Notes: generated from the sequence alone by a model not told the origin. Positions 12,038 through 23,521 are shown, counted from the stretch's first letter. The stretch is 64,000 nt of DNA from Amoebophrya sp. A120 (GCA_905178155.1 CAJINV010000002.1:11971102-12035101); one strand, 5' to 3'. Translations and numbers: made by a program.

Positions 12038-15000
12038 ATGCATCCACACCAGAACAGCACTAGCGGAGCTGGTGGACAACCTCCTCCGGGATTCGCTCCG
12101 CCTCCGGGATACCACCAGCAAGGATTTTTGCAGGCGAACGTCGCCCGTGGCACAAACGCGATGTTGCCGCAGCAGGTTCCACCAGGAGCTCTGCAACCGG
12201 GTGGCGCTTTTCATCAAGCGGTCGGGCAATACCAGCAGCCCAGCAGCAAAACCGGCGGCGCCAAGAATAGTAAACGCCATGCAGGTGCAGGTGCTGCTGC
12301 TCGCCCTGGCGGTGCCGTACCTGCAGCTGGTGTTCCACCGCAACATCTCCCGATTGGAGCTTTCGGCGGACCGGGGGTGCCGCCTGCGCCCGGGTCCCAC
12401 CAGCAGCAGTTGTTTGCGCCGCAGCCAGGCGGCGGCGGGGCACCGGCACCTTCAGGAGCAGCTTCTTCATCTTCCAAAACTGCAACTAACGGACAAAATA
12501 AAGTGAACGCAAGCCCGCCGATGCCCCCACCGCCACGTTTTGTGCATCACCAGTGGCAGCTACTGCACGACCCGCATGTGAAAGACTGCGCGCAGTACTT
12601 GAGCCAGTACCACGGCTACAAGGTCACGCCCCCCGAGCCGCGAGACAGTGAGCACATGAGCCGCTTGTCCCCCCGCCTCGAGGGGTACGAGAAGTTGATG
12701 GCTATGATTCATGGGGAGCAGCCACCCCCCGGCGTGCAGCTGTTCTCCTCGTCCTCCAGTAGTGGCGCTTTGCTGGAGAAAAACCTAGACACCGGCGACG
12801 GCAGCTTCGTGAACTACAGCCCCAATGACGATTGCGCCTACCAGCTAAAAGAGGAGCTGCTGCTGCTCTGCGCACCGATTTACGCGCACCTGCTGATCGA
12901 GTGGAAAGACCGCCATCCGCACTACTTGTACAGCGAGTTTGTGCAATTGTCGCACATGCAACTACTGCAACGAAATGCGAATATGGCTTCGGGTGGAGCA
13001 TCGAATAGGAGGCATATGAAGGGCGGGGCTGCGGGACTGAACAGCGTTTATCCGCTGGATCCCGCGCAGCGCGAGACTTTCGCGCGAGCTTACGCCACGA
13101 AGTACGCGAACTTTGCGACAAATCTGCCCCAGAAAACTACGGATCGCAAAGACGATCTTTCACGATCGGAAGCAGAGGCAGCAGTCGGGGGCCCGGCCGA
13201 GCCCGATGATGCCATGGACATCGACGACGGCGACATGATGGCAGGTGTAGCAGAGGAGGACATAAAAGGGGGTGAGCAAGCCAAAAGTTCCGCAAGTGGG
13301 GAAAGGCTTGCACGTCCTTCTAGAAAGCGTCGAACTTTCGACGAAGAAAGGGCCACGACATCCTCGGCGCAGCTCGTAAACAATGAAGTCGACGCGGAGC
13401 GCACCCCCCTTGTTGACCTGGATGTTGGCAGAAGCACGGGAGGGGACCAGGTGTCGTTCGTGGCGAAAGAAGCGTGGTGGCGGTCGATCTACGAACGGGA
13501 GGAACGGGTGGACATCCGCGTGTCCTCGCTCGCCTACAACGTCTGGCGCAGCAAAATGCGCCGGTTTCCCTGGCTGATGGATATTTTTGTGCAGCGGGTG
13601 AATCTCACGATCGACACGTCCTGGGAGGAGGTGCCGACCTTTGGGGTCAAGCAGACGCTGGCGGCGCGCAGCTTCCTCCGGTCTGTGTCGGAACTAGCAG
13701 TGCAGCGCGCGAAACTGCTGGTGAATACGTACGCGGATCTTCACTTGCAAATCAAGATGGGTGCGCGGAACCACGTTTTCCACATGAAGCTTTCCAAGAA
13801 GATGCTTGCAGCCGAGGCGGGCGGTTACAGCGCTTTTGCGGCGGTCACTGGCGCGCAGCCGGCAAGAGATCATGGAACCAATCCTGGCGGGCCGCCTCTC
13901 GCCACCGGCATTGCAGGGCATCAACAGGGCGGTGGTTTTTTGGATCAGGACGAAAATAACGACAGGCAGGAGACAGCGTCCTCCGTTGCTGCAGGGAACG
14001 CAACATCTAACTCGAACGTCAGTGGCACTCGTGGGCCGGACAAGAAGCGACAGCGAAAAGCCGCTGCGGCGGCAGAAGCGTTGCTGAAAACCCAACAGGA
14101 GGCACAGCAGGATATGATGATGCAACAGCAAGAGCAACTGAACCAGGACGGGGAACAGCGGGAGAAGCAAACTGCAGGCGCGGGGCCGGGGGTGGATCTC
14201 CACAAGCTCGCTGCAAACGCAAACATCGGCGTCCCTACCGCACCGCCGGAAAAGCAGCCAATTTGGTCGAGCGAGAGTTTCCGCAAGAAGTGCAGCCTGA
14301 ATCTTCCCTCGGCAAAACGCACAAAGAATTCGCATTTTCTGCCGCCAACGTACTGGAACCGGGTGTACAGGAGCTACCGCTACGCGTACAATGACACGCC
14401 GCAGCGAATCGAAAACGCGTCCAACACAGCAGCATTGCTCTTCAAGAATCCGACGCCGAGCAGTAGCAGTACCGGTGCGGCAGCGGGACATCTGCCAGGT
14501 GGTGTGGCAAGAACAGCCTTTGCCCCTGAAGGAGGACAACCGCCCCCGCGCACAGCTGCTGGGCCTTCGCATCTCGGCGGTCGACCTATGGTCGCACGGA
14601 CCGTGCGCCTGCTGCCGCAGCTGTGGAGCCAAATTTCGTGCATGACCATGACCAGGGACTCCGTTGTCTTTGCAGGTACTGACGACGGTGTGTTCGGCTG
14701 GTGCGCCGGGTCGAGAAGCCAGAAGCTGTACAGCGACCCGGACTACGCGCTGGCTCAGGGCTGCACCACCTTTGCGGTGCAGTGCTGCCGGTCTTTTAGT
14801 GCCGGGCCCGACATGGACGACCTGCTTTTGGCCGGGTGCGCGGATGGCGTGCGATTGTGGAAAATCCCAACCAATGCGGGTGCGGCAAGTGGACTACCCG
14901 CATTCGGAATGCGAGGTAACAAGGGAACCCTTGGACATCATCAGCAAGCAGGCCTTGTTCCTTCCTCTGCGGCGGGAACAATATCGACGCCAGCGGAGCC

Positions 15001-15913
15001 TTCTGCCGCAGCTGGTGCTCCCCCGATTTCGAATGCCGGGCCGTTGTCCGGCGGTGCCACACGGGGCAGCGTGGCGCCCCAAGTCGAACTTTTGTCGCAC
15101 GCGAGCTACCGGAAAACCTGCTGGTGCGTGGATGCGGCCTGGTATGGAAATTACTTCGTTTCCGGGCACCGCGGCGTCGCGTTTCTGTGGGATATGGAGG
15201 TGCAGACGGACCTCCACGCCTGCCGCATCGTTGGAGACGACATCGACGACATGGGGAGCATGCTTCCCGCACAGTTTGCCGGTACGCAGCCGCAGAACCT
15301 GCAGCAGCGGGGGCTCTCCGCCGACGTCTTTCCGGCCTCGCTGAAAATGGCGAGCGCCCCAGGGGGTAAAAGTAGTTTTTTCAACAACGGCGCTGCTGAT
15401 GGGCTCTCCTCGAACAGAACCGCATCGGGCAAAAATCCTACCTGTTTGGACTTCCACTGCGTGAAGTTCCACCCGACAACTGAGTTTTTCGCTGCCGGCG
15501 TCGGGTCCCGGGCGCTTCACTTGTACGACCTCGGCCGAAGCGGCCGGTTGGTCCGCGCAATCCCGACACCGGACCTGGTTGCAAAGCTCGCTTTCAGCAT
15601 GGACGGGCTGCATTGTTACACGGCCATGCGTAACGGGAGCGTATGCGTGTACGACCTGCGCCAAGGCTTGTTGCTCGCCACCCGTGCGAATGTGATGTCG
15701 GAAATCTATTCGCTCGAAAGCTTCGGCATGCCCCGCAACGTGCTCGGCGTGGGCGGGAGCGACGGGTTTTGTTATCTGGATCTCGAAAACGCAGATCGGA
15801 CGACGCATGCCTACGACTTCTTTCCAAACGCGGATCGAGACAATGTCGTGCTCGAGGCGAGGTTTGACTTTTTTCTCGACGGAATCACGCTTGCATGCGC
15901 GCAAGTGCAGTGA
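12038..15913 (+). CDS. TAF5-like WD40 protein (TFIID/SAGA-type subunit)
   Basis: One uninterrupted 1,291-codon frame. The first 165 residues are Pro/Gly/Gln-rich. Residues about 170-360 include a helical block (ELLLLCAPIYAHLLIEWKDR) resembling the TAF5 N-terminal NTD2 domain. The middle is long and polar with Gln-rich stretches. The last 430 or so residues contain WD40-type blades, clearest at VKFHPTTEFFAAGVGSRALH, then LYDL, AFSMDGLHCYTAMRNGSVCV and YDLRQG. TAF5 is a scaffold of TFIID and SAGA in the nucleus. The order NTD2-like then WD40 and the blade wording fit TAF5, but the protein is much longer than usual (about 700-800 residues) and the blades are interrupted by inserts. Another nuclear WD40 scaffold is possible. 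Confidence 0.55.
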   Translation: MHPHQNSTSGAGGQPPPGFAPPPGYHQQGFLQANVARGTNAMLPQQVPPGALQPGGAFHQAVGQYQQPSSKTGGAKNSKRHAGAGAAARPGGAVPAAGVPPQHLPIGAFGGPGVPPAPGSHQQQLFAPQPGGGGAPAPSGAASSSSKTATNGQNKVNASPPMPPPPRFVHHQWQLLHDPHVKDCAQYLSQYHGYKVTPPEPRDSEHMSRLSPRLEGYEKLMAMIHGEQPPPGVQLFSSSSSSGALLEKNLDTGDGSFVNYSPNDDCAYQLKEELLLLCAPIYAHLLIEWKDRHPHYLYSEFVQLSHMQLLQRNANMASGGASNRRHMKGGAAGLNSVYPLDPAQRETFARAYATKYANFATNLPQKTTDRKDDLSRSEAEAAVGGPAEPDDAMDIDDGDMMAGVAEEDIKGGEQAKSSASGERLARPSRKRRTFDEERATTSSAQLVNNEVDAERTPLVDLDVGRSTGGDQVSFVAKEAWWRSIYEREERVDIRVSSLAYNVWRSKMRRFPWLMDIFVQRVNLTIDTSWEEVPTFGVKQTLAARSFLRSVSELAVQRAKLLVNTYADLHLQIKMGARNHVFHMKLSKKMLAAEAGGYSAFAAVTGAQPARDHGTNPGGPPLATGIAGHQQGGGFLDQDENNDRQETASSVAAGNATSNSNVSGTRGPDKKRQRKAAAAAEALLKTQQEAQQDMMMQQQEQLNQDGEQREKQTAGAGPGVDLHKLAANANIGVPTAPPEKQPIWSSESFRKKCSLNLPSAKRTKNSHFLPPTYWNRVYRSYRYAYNDTPQRIENASNTAALLFKNPTPSSSSTGAAAGHLPGGVARTAFAPEGGQPPPRTAAGPSHLGGRPMVARTVRLLPQLWSQISCMTMTRDSVVFAGTDDGVFGWCAGSRSQKLYSDPDYALAQGCTTFAVQCCRSFSAGPDMDDLLLAGCADGVRLWKIPTNAGAASGLPAFGMRGNKGTLGHHQQAGLVPSSAAGTISTPAEPSAAAGAPPISNAGPLSGGATRGSVAPQVELLSHASYRKTCWCVDAAWYGNYFVSGHRGVAFLWDMEVQTDLHACRIVGDDIDDMGSMLPAQFAGTQPQNLQQRGLSADVFPASLKMASAPGGKSSFFNNGAADGLSSNRTASGKNPTCLDFHCVKFHPTTEFFAAGVGSRALHLYDLGRSGRLVRAIPTPDLVAKLAFSMDGLHCYTAMRNGSVCVYDLRQGLLLATRANVMSEIYSLESFGMPRNVLGVGGSDGFCYLDLENADRTTHAYDFFPNADRDNVVLEARFDFFLDGITLACAQVQ

Positions 15914-16597
15914 TGTAACCTCATCATTCATCGAGACACGCGACATTTAATGACTACTCGTATTAAAGTCAAATAATAGCAATAGCTACCGTCCAGCAAT
16001 GCGATGTACTTAATTGTAAAAACCAACGCCAAGCGCAAGCGCAATAACAAGCCGAACAAAGACAAACACAAATCGCCTAAGGCCATAATCCTTCCTTGGA
16101 ACCTGCTCTTTTTCTGAAAGGAACTCACCATCTTTACATTGCGATGATCTTTTTTCTCGGGTGTTCACTTTTTTTTTGTTGTTTACATTATTCAAGTGGA
16201 TGATTTGAAGGAAAAAAAAACAAATGAAAACAGAAACAGCAGAACAGTTTTTGCTTTTCGACGTGCTAGAAACCAAAGAAAACGATCCACTTATCCGCTT
16301 TGTTTTTTCTGTGGATCCTCACATAATGTCCTTTCGATGAGGCACCAGCGGATCCGCACAAGGAGCTTCCGCGTCAAAGACGTACATCTTCTTTCTCGCT
16401 TTCATTCCTTTGAGGACGACTCAAACTGGTGTTTTCACGAGCACTTCTTTGACTTTCTCTGCCTGTAACATTCATTCTGCTTCTTGCTTTCTTCCGCTGT
16501 TACGACATTCTGAAGCAGATATCTACTTGTCACATCACCACATCTGAAGTATCGCGAAAGCGCATAAAAATCAAAGAACGATGAAGACGAGAACAAC
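15914..16597. other. Intergenic, no gene seen
   Basis: AT-rich sequence with T tracts (for example 16170-16180) and only weak short frames. It presumably holds the 3' end of the WD40 gene and the 5' region of the adenylate kinase gene. No structured RNA recognised. Confidence 0.45.
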
Positions 16598-18157
16598 ATG
16601 AAACTTTTATGCTTTCTCGGGCCGCCCGCATCCGGTAAAGGCAGTTACACGAAGCTTGTGCTCGAAACCCTCAAAAGGGTCGCGGCAAGGAGAGACCCTA
16701 CCTCGCAGTGGCACCACAGCGGGGCAGCGGAGCACGTTTTGGCGAAAGATGCAGAAGGCCAAGTTCTTAAGTCGAGCGGTTTCCAACATCATCCAAGCGC
16801 GAGGCTTTACAGGCACCATAATCTTCCTGTCCAACACTTCGAAAAGGTTGTCGCCTCGGACCTTATCAAGAAGGAGATGCGTGAGCAAACGGTCTTTGGC
16901 AAAGAGATGCAACCCTACATGGAACGCCACGAGCACGTATCAAATGTAAAAATGTCTGGGTCTGGAAGATTTCTAGGTTTGTCATGCATATTTTCCATGA
17001 CCCATGATGTCTGTGATGCATGCCGCAGCATCACAGATTTTTAGAGCGCTTTGTGATGCCTCCACAGCATCAGAAATGACCTCTCCGCGTAGCACAAACT
17101 GGAGTCCTCTTGCTGGTCATGCAATACAAATTTTCTCAGAATCCAGAGACAGCAGCACAAGTTGCAATCTTCCAGACCCAGACATTTTTGCATTTGATAG
17201 CACGTTCCCAGTGAGCTGATGGTGGAGACGCTGTGTGCGCACCTCGAAGAAATGGCCGCGCAGAGGAGAGGAGGTTCTTCACTTGAGAAAGATAAAAGTG
17301 TCATCAACCACCTCAACGTTTTGCTCGACGGTTTTCCTAGATCTGTGGACCAGGCAGAAGCGTTTCTAGCCAAGACGAAGAGGAGGCGACGGCTTGTTTC
17401 CGATCAGGAATTAGACGGAGAGATGGACGCCAACCCGCGTGGGGAATCTCGTCTTTCCCTTCGTTTTCTGCATCTCGATCTGAAGCGCGAGTGGGCCCGG
17501 GCAAAGGCGGTTGGGCGACTGGTCTGTCCGGATTGCGATTTTCCGTACAACGACGCAGAGGTACGATTGGACGCAGTAGATACAGCGAGTCAACAAAATC
17601 TTGCTCGCGCGCTTGAAGAGGACATTTATGATTATGACACTCCCTACACTGACACGCGAGAAGAAAAAGCAAGAAAGCGGGACAAGCAAGAAGAACGGCG
17701 CGTGTGGTCTGCCGACTTGCCGCCGGAACCCAAATGTGGGCGGAAACCTGGATGCGGCTACCCAAACAGCCTGATCCGTCGTGACAGTGCGGAGGTGTTT
17801 GACCACCGGTATGAAATCTATCTGAAAACCGAATTTCCGGTGGTGGAGTACTTCACCACGATGGCTGAGGCAGAGAAGCAGGAACTTGTAAATCGAAGCC
17901 GCAGAAAAATAGGAGCAGATGCAACAGATTTGAAAAATATGACCTCTACTGAGAATTGTCGTGATAGTAGCACTAGCACGAAAATCTCTTCCGTGAAAAT
18001 GACCGGCGGGTATCGGACGATGTGTGATGCGATTGTGAAAGAGGTGATGCATCTGCTTGATCTCGACCGTGACGAAAGTTGTAGCAACGAAACGGTTTAT
18101 CCTCTGGAAGAAGTGCAGAAAGAAGCCCATCTTGTGCTTGACGAGTGGGAGCAATAG
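16598..18157 (+). CDS. Adenylate kinase
   Basis: Exons 16598-16937 and 17205-18157, 430 residues after removing one introner. Adenylate kinases interconvert ATP + AMP and 2 ADP. The P-loop is at residues 7-15 (GPPASGKGS). The NMP-binding part follows (ASDLIKKEMREQTVFGKEMQ, YMERHEHVPSELM). The family signature DGFPRSVDQAEAF lies near residue 155. The LID (from about residue 205) has GRLVCPDC, a CGRKPGCG pair giving four Cys that could bind zinc, and RRDSAEVFDHR. The intron falls inside the YMERHEHV-PSELM block and exact excision restores it, which fixes the splice. Two features are odd: an extra 50 or so residues between the P-loop and the NMP domain, and a long insert inside the LID, making it about twice the usual length. 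There is no clear targeting peptide. Confidence 0.88.
16938..17199 (+). mobile_element. Introner (family A) in adenylate kinase, 262 bp
   Basis: Starts TATCAAATGTAAAAATGTCT and ends with its near-perfect reverse complement; the shared core is GTCTGGGTCTGGA. The TSD is GCACG at 16933-16937 and 17200-17204. The element carries an in-frame stop (17042), so it must be removed. Removing element plus one TSD copy restores the kinase frame. GT-AG ends are not possible at exact excision. Confidence 0.9.
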
Positions 18158-19548
18158 CATAATTCAGCAGTATTAGCAGCCTATGTAGCAAATAAGTAGT
18201 TGTAGATATGTATGTTTTGTATAATTCACCACATGATCTTAGTTAGTTGTTGTGTATAAAGATGTGCTGTTCATATCGTCCTCTCCGTCCTCGTGCGCCA
18301 GACGTGATGAAGACCAAAGAACACCATCGCCACCATGCGCCACAGGGGCAAGAGCAAAGATTCTTCATATCTCGGAAAACAGGATGTTAGCATCATTTAT
18401 GAGATTCAGTCGGTTTTTCATTGCTACTACCTCGCATGGCAAGTCGGTTTTGCTTTATTGCTCACATTAAAAAAAAAAAGTCGGTGCCCTCGACTCCTGC
18501 GACGCTGCAGGACAACTACCTCTACAAAACTTTTTCGGTTGGACCTCATTGGTTGAAAACCAAAAATTACGAAGATCTTCAATAGCCTCGCAAAGTCGGT
18601 TGTGGTTCTGGGAAAGCTGCAGCTCCGCGATGTCAAGCCTTTCGGATTTTAAAATTAGACCGAGATGGAGGTCGGTCGCGTCAAAGAAATGCTCGATCTG
18701 TGCTGTGAAATCCAAGATCTAACACAATAACAATTCTTTTTTGCAAAAATTCAAATGCCTAAAAGTAAAGCTTTTGCAAGACGAGGAGTATTTGTATTTC
18801 AATACAAACGAAACCAAAAAATCCATTCTAAATTACGATGACCATCTTGATCTTCGCCGAAATTCTTTGTAATGATTGCAAACAGGTTGTGGAGAGCGAA
18901 TTTTAGCCTGTAGTTTTGACGACTTTACCACTTCCTACTCCAAGCTCGTCCAGCAAGAGACCGTCAAAAGTTAAATTTTTTCGATATTTTTTACTTCGGC
19001 ACATTCATAGCTATGCGTAGGGAAGTAACGTCGTAGGCCACTTGGAGCACGAGCAATCAGTACAGCACCGGGTTTGCCGCGGTCTGTACGCTCAAAGTTT
19101 CCTTTTAGTCAGAGTAAACGTTGTTTGCGGGCTGAGGTTGATAGTTATTCAGAGTTTGAACCCCTAAGCGCCCCGACCTCAAACAATAACGTTTTTCACG
19201 GCTCCTGGTACTTACAGCAATTTACCGATAGCCGCGGCGTGTTTGTGTTTTAGCGTGAAACGATATACAGCAACCTTCAACAAACCTCCAATAATCATCT
19301 TCTTACACTTACTCTGATTTAAATCCTTGAATACTCTCGATTAGAAATCGCGGAGAATAATAAAAACAAAGAGTCGATCCAGCAGCCGTAATTATTTTTA
19401 ATCTCCGGGCCAGCAGACGAATTTGAGAAGACAGCAGGGCGGATTGACGACCGCCCGATCCCGGAGGAAGATCGACGACTTCGCTGCTGTAGCAGGGACG
19501 TGGTTGAAGTACTAGAGCCTTAAAAGTCATCTCCTCGTTCCGCCCAAG
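18158..19548. other. Intergenic, with possible minus-strand exons
   Basis: No firm gene. On the minus strand three short stretches look coding: 18560-18715 (IEHFFDATDLHLGLILKSER, then a helical LDIAELQLSQNHNRLCEAIE), about 18800-18900 (FAIITKNFGEDQDGHRNLEW) and about 18910-18975 (FDGLLLDELGVGSGK). They lie in different frames separated by AT-rich DNA, as small exons of one unrecognised minus-strand gene might. I could not join them, so this stays a suggestion. Confidence 0.25.
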
Positions 19549-22500
19549 ATGTCGGTGATGGATTTCCGAGACGAGGTGATCCAGCTGACTCCGTCAGGCG
19601 TGAAGTACAAGGTGTGCGGCAGGCTAGGGCGCGGCGGCAGTGCAGACGTGTTTAAGGTGCAATGCTTGTACATCCCAGACGCGTTTAAGCAGACCCAGGC
19701 GCAGCGCGTGCAGGTGTTGGAGGAGCAGCTGCTGTCGAACGCCGGAAAACTGACCTACCTCACCCCGCCCTCGGGCGCCGGCTCCAGCACGGTCTCCGGC
19801 GGCAGCACCAGCGCCACCGGGGGGGCGCAGAAGCCGCAGCAGATGCAAACCCTAGGGATGGCCACGAGCAGCTCCAGCAGCTCGATGCAGCCGCCCATCC
19901 TGCCTGCGGTATCCTTGATAGCCAACGACAAGCACCCCGAGCTGTCGGGGACGGGCAGAAATCAGATCGTGAAGCGCAGGCTCTCCGACCTGGTGGAGGA
20001 GGGCAACGAGGACTACAACAACGTTTTCGACGAGAACGACAATCCGAGCGGGTCCGACCTCAACACGGCCGCCGCCTTGCAAGCCCTGCGCGGCAGTGCG
20101 GAGGGCCGGGAAGGCTCGGCGCGGAGAAACAGCACTCGGTCGTCTGCGGCCGAGATGGAACAAAATAGTACAAGTAGCGGCACGGGCGGGGCGGGCAGCG
20201 GTTCCGGGGGTGCGCCCGGGAGTGGCGGCCATCCGAGGTCGCGGTCCGGCGAAGTCGTGCAGTACAGCACATATCAAACAAAAAAAGTTCGTCACGATCA
20301 CTCATGCGCATTTTTGCAATGCAAAACTCTCCGTCATGCGTAAAAATGCATCACAGCCAAACTTCATAAGGGATTTCCCTAGTGTTTCTGCAATACAAAG
20401 AAAAGCTGTCGTGATGCTGAAAAAATTTGTAATGCAAAACCTGCAAGGTAGTGACTGTGACAAACTTTTTTCTCTCCATAGCACGCCCGGATCCTACAGT
20501 GGACTCAACCAGGTGGGCGAGGAAGTGGTGTCTATCAAAAGGAAAAATCCCCCCTCCCCACATCAAAACGAAATTTCTGATGCTGGATTTGAGTACACAA
20601 ATCAGGTTTGTATTGCAGGAAAGCATTGCAGTCAGGTCCCCAGGCTAGGTAGGGGCGTATGCGTTTAGTTGTTCAGCATGGCAAGCAGCTCCCTTCTAGG
20701 CCCAAGAGCATGACAAATCGCTTCCATAGTGGGGCGGAAGCTTCTGCCCTTGTCTTCTTGCAATACAAATGCGATTTTCGACCTCAAATCACCTCCAGGG
20801 CTACGTGCGACCCCTCCGACGCTGCGTGTGGAAGGAGGAAGTTCGGCGTGTCGGGTGAGGGACCCCCGACGGCTGGCCTACGGATATCAGGTGGATCACA
20901 GGCTCAAATCAGCAACACAAATTTTCGGAAACATACCTTTTCGATATGGGGAGGGGGGATTTTTGCTTTTGATAGTCTCCAACCCGAGGTCGCGGTCCAA
21001 CTCCCCGGATGCGCGCCCGCGACAACCGGCCGAGGCACAGACGATCCAGAGCGCGGAGGGGATTGCGACGCCGGACTGGTACCAGGCACCCGGAAGCAAC
21101 GCGCAGTCTCTGGCCCCAAACGCCATAGCAGGCAGTATTAACGTGGCAACATCGCTCGCACCCGGGTCGGGCCCGGGCAGCGGCATGAACAAGACAAATT
21201 CAAACAGCGACGCCGGGACGCAGAAAGAGGGCAGCGTGCACCCGGCTATCTACGACCCGCATTTGTTGGAGAACTACCAGATTCCGATGTTGGAGGAGGG
21301 CAAGTTTTACGCGTTGAAGTCCGTGATGGCCCACAATGCAGCGGAGTTCCAGGTCTTCCTGCGGGAGGTGGACCTGTTGCAGAAGCTGGCGGGGAACCCC
21401 TACGTCATCCACTTACTCGATGTCACCGTGTTGGAACAGGATAGACAGGTAGTGAGTCAGGCTTATTATGTAAAAACTGAATTGTGCGAGAACAAGTGCG
21501 CGCAAGGGGTGAAAATTGTATGCTTGATGAAGATTTTGTACGCAAACAAATCAAAAATGACTTGAAAACGAATTGAATCTGAAGTCTTCCAAAATTACAA
21601 CAGCTCTTCTTGGTACTCGAGCTTGCAGACACAGATTTCGGGCGGTATCTGACCCTGAACCATAATCTGACCGCGCAACAAATATTGGACTTCTGGGTGC
21701 AGATGGTGATCGCCGTCAGAACAATGCACCGAGACCACGACGTCATCCATTTTGACTTGAAGCCAGCGAATTTTTTGATGGTACAATTTTGAATGTCAAT
21801 GTCTACGGTCTTCTTTATTGAGAATGTGTCAAAGCGAATCCGATTAATCATTAGCAATACAGGGCAATGTGCGTTTTCTCGCACACAGTGTGCGTTTTCT
21901 CGCACATCAGTAGCAAAGAAAAGTAGCACATAAAACGAAAACTTCTCATAATTGGTCACCACAGGTAAATGGGCGGCTCAAGCTGGCGGATTTCGGTCTT
22001 GCGCGGCAGCTGGGCGACGAGGCCACGCACGTCTCTAGGACAAACCGCGCGGGCACACTGAAATACATGGCCCCTGAGTGTATCTATCAGCCGCACGCGC
22101 AGAAGTTGCGACTGGGCAAGGAGTCGGACGTATGGTCTCTGGGGATTATCCTGTGTCGAATGATTTACAACACAACACCGCACGCACACTTGCAGGACAA
22201 CCACACAAGAATGCTCATCGCCATTTCCGACACCAGAACAAAGATCAATCTGGTGGACTGCCCACGACTTTACCTTAGGGACGACGGAGTGACGGACCAG
22301 AATATGCGAGAGGTATAATGTCCGTGTTTGCTTTCACCAGACCAACGGCAACGAACTCAAACTATTCATTGTAGTGATGAAAATAACAAGGTCTTGTTCA
22401 TTTTCTGCAGTTGAAGTTGTATACAACCAGGATACTTGTTTGGCTGTGCAAAATACCCTAGCAAACCGCATTTTGTTTGCACATGATTTTTTGTATGCCT

Positions 22501-23426
22501 TCCACTTTTCCACCCGATCCCTCACTAGGTCCATGATTGGATGATGAACGTGGCCCGGGGGTGCCTGATTTTCGAGCCGCACGCGCGGTTCAACTCTGAG
22601 GACCTGTACATGATCCTGAACCGCGCCAAGTTTCCGACCGTGGCCATCATCGCGATGCTCCGCGACAAGACCGACCAGTACACGGTACTGGATGCCATTC
22701 CGGAGTCCGAGGGCGGTGTGTACGGGGCGATGGGACCCTCGGCGATCCCGCGGAAGCGGGACCCCCACTTTCGCGAGAAGGACGACGACGAGGGGACCAA
22801 GCAGTTCGGCCCCACCGGCATGTTCGACGATGCCAAAACCATGCGGGCATTACAAGAATTAGCTGCTGAGTATTGAAGATTTTTGATGTTTGTACGTTGC
22901 ACCCAAGAACTCGTCTGTAGTTTTTCATCATCCATGGCTTGCCATCTTGCATGTCGAGATTCATCTTCCATGGACGACGCATGATCTTTGCTGTATATGA
23001 ATATTATCGACGTGATTTTTCCCTGGACACCGACATTGTTGATATTGTCACACACTACACATCTACAGGGATTTGGATCTTGAGAAACAGGGTCTCCTGG
23101 AGGATATCGAAGAGGACGGGGAATACGACAGCGACCTATCAAATGTAAAAATGTCTGGGTCTGGAAACTTGTAATGCTGAGTGACGTAGCATGAGGAACC
23201 CACAAATGACGGCCCAGCATGACAAGTTTCTGAACTTCTAAGTGTTGCCTATTCTGCATGACAAAGTACGACTCTGCATCACAGAAAAAAAAGGTTTTTG
23301 GGTAACGCGCATGACAGACTTGAGAGTCCTGCTGGCCTAGCATGACAAACCTTGCATTTTTCCAGACCCAGACATTTTTTGCATTGGATACGACCTGGAT
23401 ACAGACGACGAGCTTCTGTCGGAGGA
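19549..23426 (+). CDS. MPS1/TTK-like protein kinase, first assembled copy (last exon missing)
   Basis: Exons 19549-20271, 20486-20532, 20980-21448, 21604-21780, 21965-22312, 22529-22869, 23069-23136 and 23396-23426. With the last exon at 26597-26726 they give one clean 777-residue frame. Kinase features: Gly loop RLGRGGSADVF (about residue 25), a Ser/Gly-rich insert of about 330 residues, then the beta-3 Lys in FYALKSV (about 370). The catalytic loop HFDLKPANFL (about 462) is nearly the HSDLKPANFL of MPS1/TTK; DFG is near 481 and MAPE near 507. MPS1 kinases act at kinetochores and in the spindle checkpoint. After the kinase comes an acidic tail, and the final exon encodes a transmembrane segment, unusual for MPS1. 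Four introns are GT-AG; the others are introners. This copy breaks at an N in its last intron. Confidence 0.8.
20272..20480 (+). mobile_element. Introner (family C) in the kinase gene, 209 bp
   Basis: Left end TATCAAACAAAAAAAGTTCG, right end CAAACTTTTTTCTCTCCATA; the arms share a GTCACRRTCAC motif just inside. The TSD is GCACA/GCACG (4 of 5). Excision gives the open join Y-S-T-P-G-S. A close relative lies in the MBOAT gene (39628-39833) in the opposite orientation. Confidence 0.82.
20533..20974 (+). mobile_element. Introner (family B, C-rich ends) in the kinase gene, 442 bp
   Basis: Starts TATCAAAAGGAAAAATCCCC and ends GGGGATTTTTGCTTTTGATA. The TSD is GTGTC/GTCTC (4 of 5). Excision gives E-E-V-V-S-N-P-R in frame. 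Its interior is rich in GCATnACAAA-type motifs in both orientations. It is the longest family B copy here. Confidence 0.82.
22870..23068 (+). other. GT-AG intron hiding a false stop in the kinase gene
   Basis: Without this intron the kinase would end at TGA 22874 (AAEY stop). A GTATTG donor inside that codon run and a CATCTACAG acceptor join ELAAE to DLDLEKQGLLEDIEEDGEYD, adding the acidic tail and, after two more introners, the membrane anchor. The canonical sites and the continuing frame make this join likely. Confidence 0.7.
23137..23390 (+). mobile_element. Introner (family A) in kinase copy 1, 254 bp
   Basis: TATCAAATGTAAAAATGTCT at the left; the right end is CCAGACCCAGACATTTTTTG followed by CATTGGATA. 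Perfect TSD CGACC (23132-23136 and 23391-23395). Excision reads D-S-D-L-D-T-D-D-E. An identical copy lies at 26152-26405 in the duplicated segment. Confidence 0.88.
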
Positions 23427-23521
23427 TATGCATTGCAAAAGTATCGTACTAGTATGAATCGCAATACAAATTTTCCCAGAAGGAAAAATGGAATTTGTAA
23501 TGCTGATTTCGCTAAGAAACA
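23427..23521 (+). mobile_element. Truncated family D introner at the assembly break
   Basis: This is the left 95 bp of the element that is complete at 26442-26591. It is cut by the N at 23522, after which unrelated sequence begins. Confidence 0.85.

Larger units (their letters stand above)
20587..23521 (+). repeat. 2,935-bp duplicated segment, copy 1
   Basis: This segment recurs at 23602-26536 with no difference that I can see, through exons, GT-AG introns and introners alike (constant offset 3,015). It begins inside the family B introner and stops in the middle of the last intron, directly before an N at 23522. Such identity in non-coding DNA, with ends inside repeats, points to an assembly artefact rather than an old gene duplication. 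Confidence 0.9.

Noticed and set aside
11543-12400. 285-codon minus-strand frame
   Set aside because: Half lies antisense to the start of the TAF5-like gene and the rest is in low-quality intergenic sequence; no domain seen.
22525-23433. 302-codon minus-strand frame (repeated at 25540-26448)
   Set aside because: It crosses an exon, an intron and a family A introner in antisense, so it cannot be one protein; the repeat copy is the assembly duplication.
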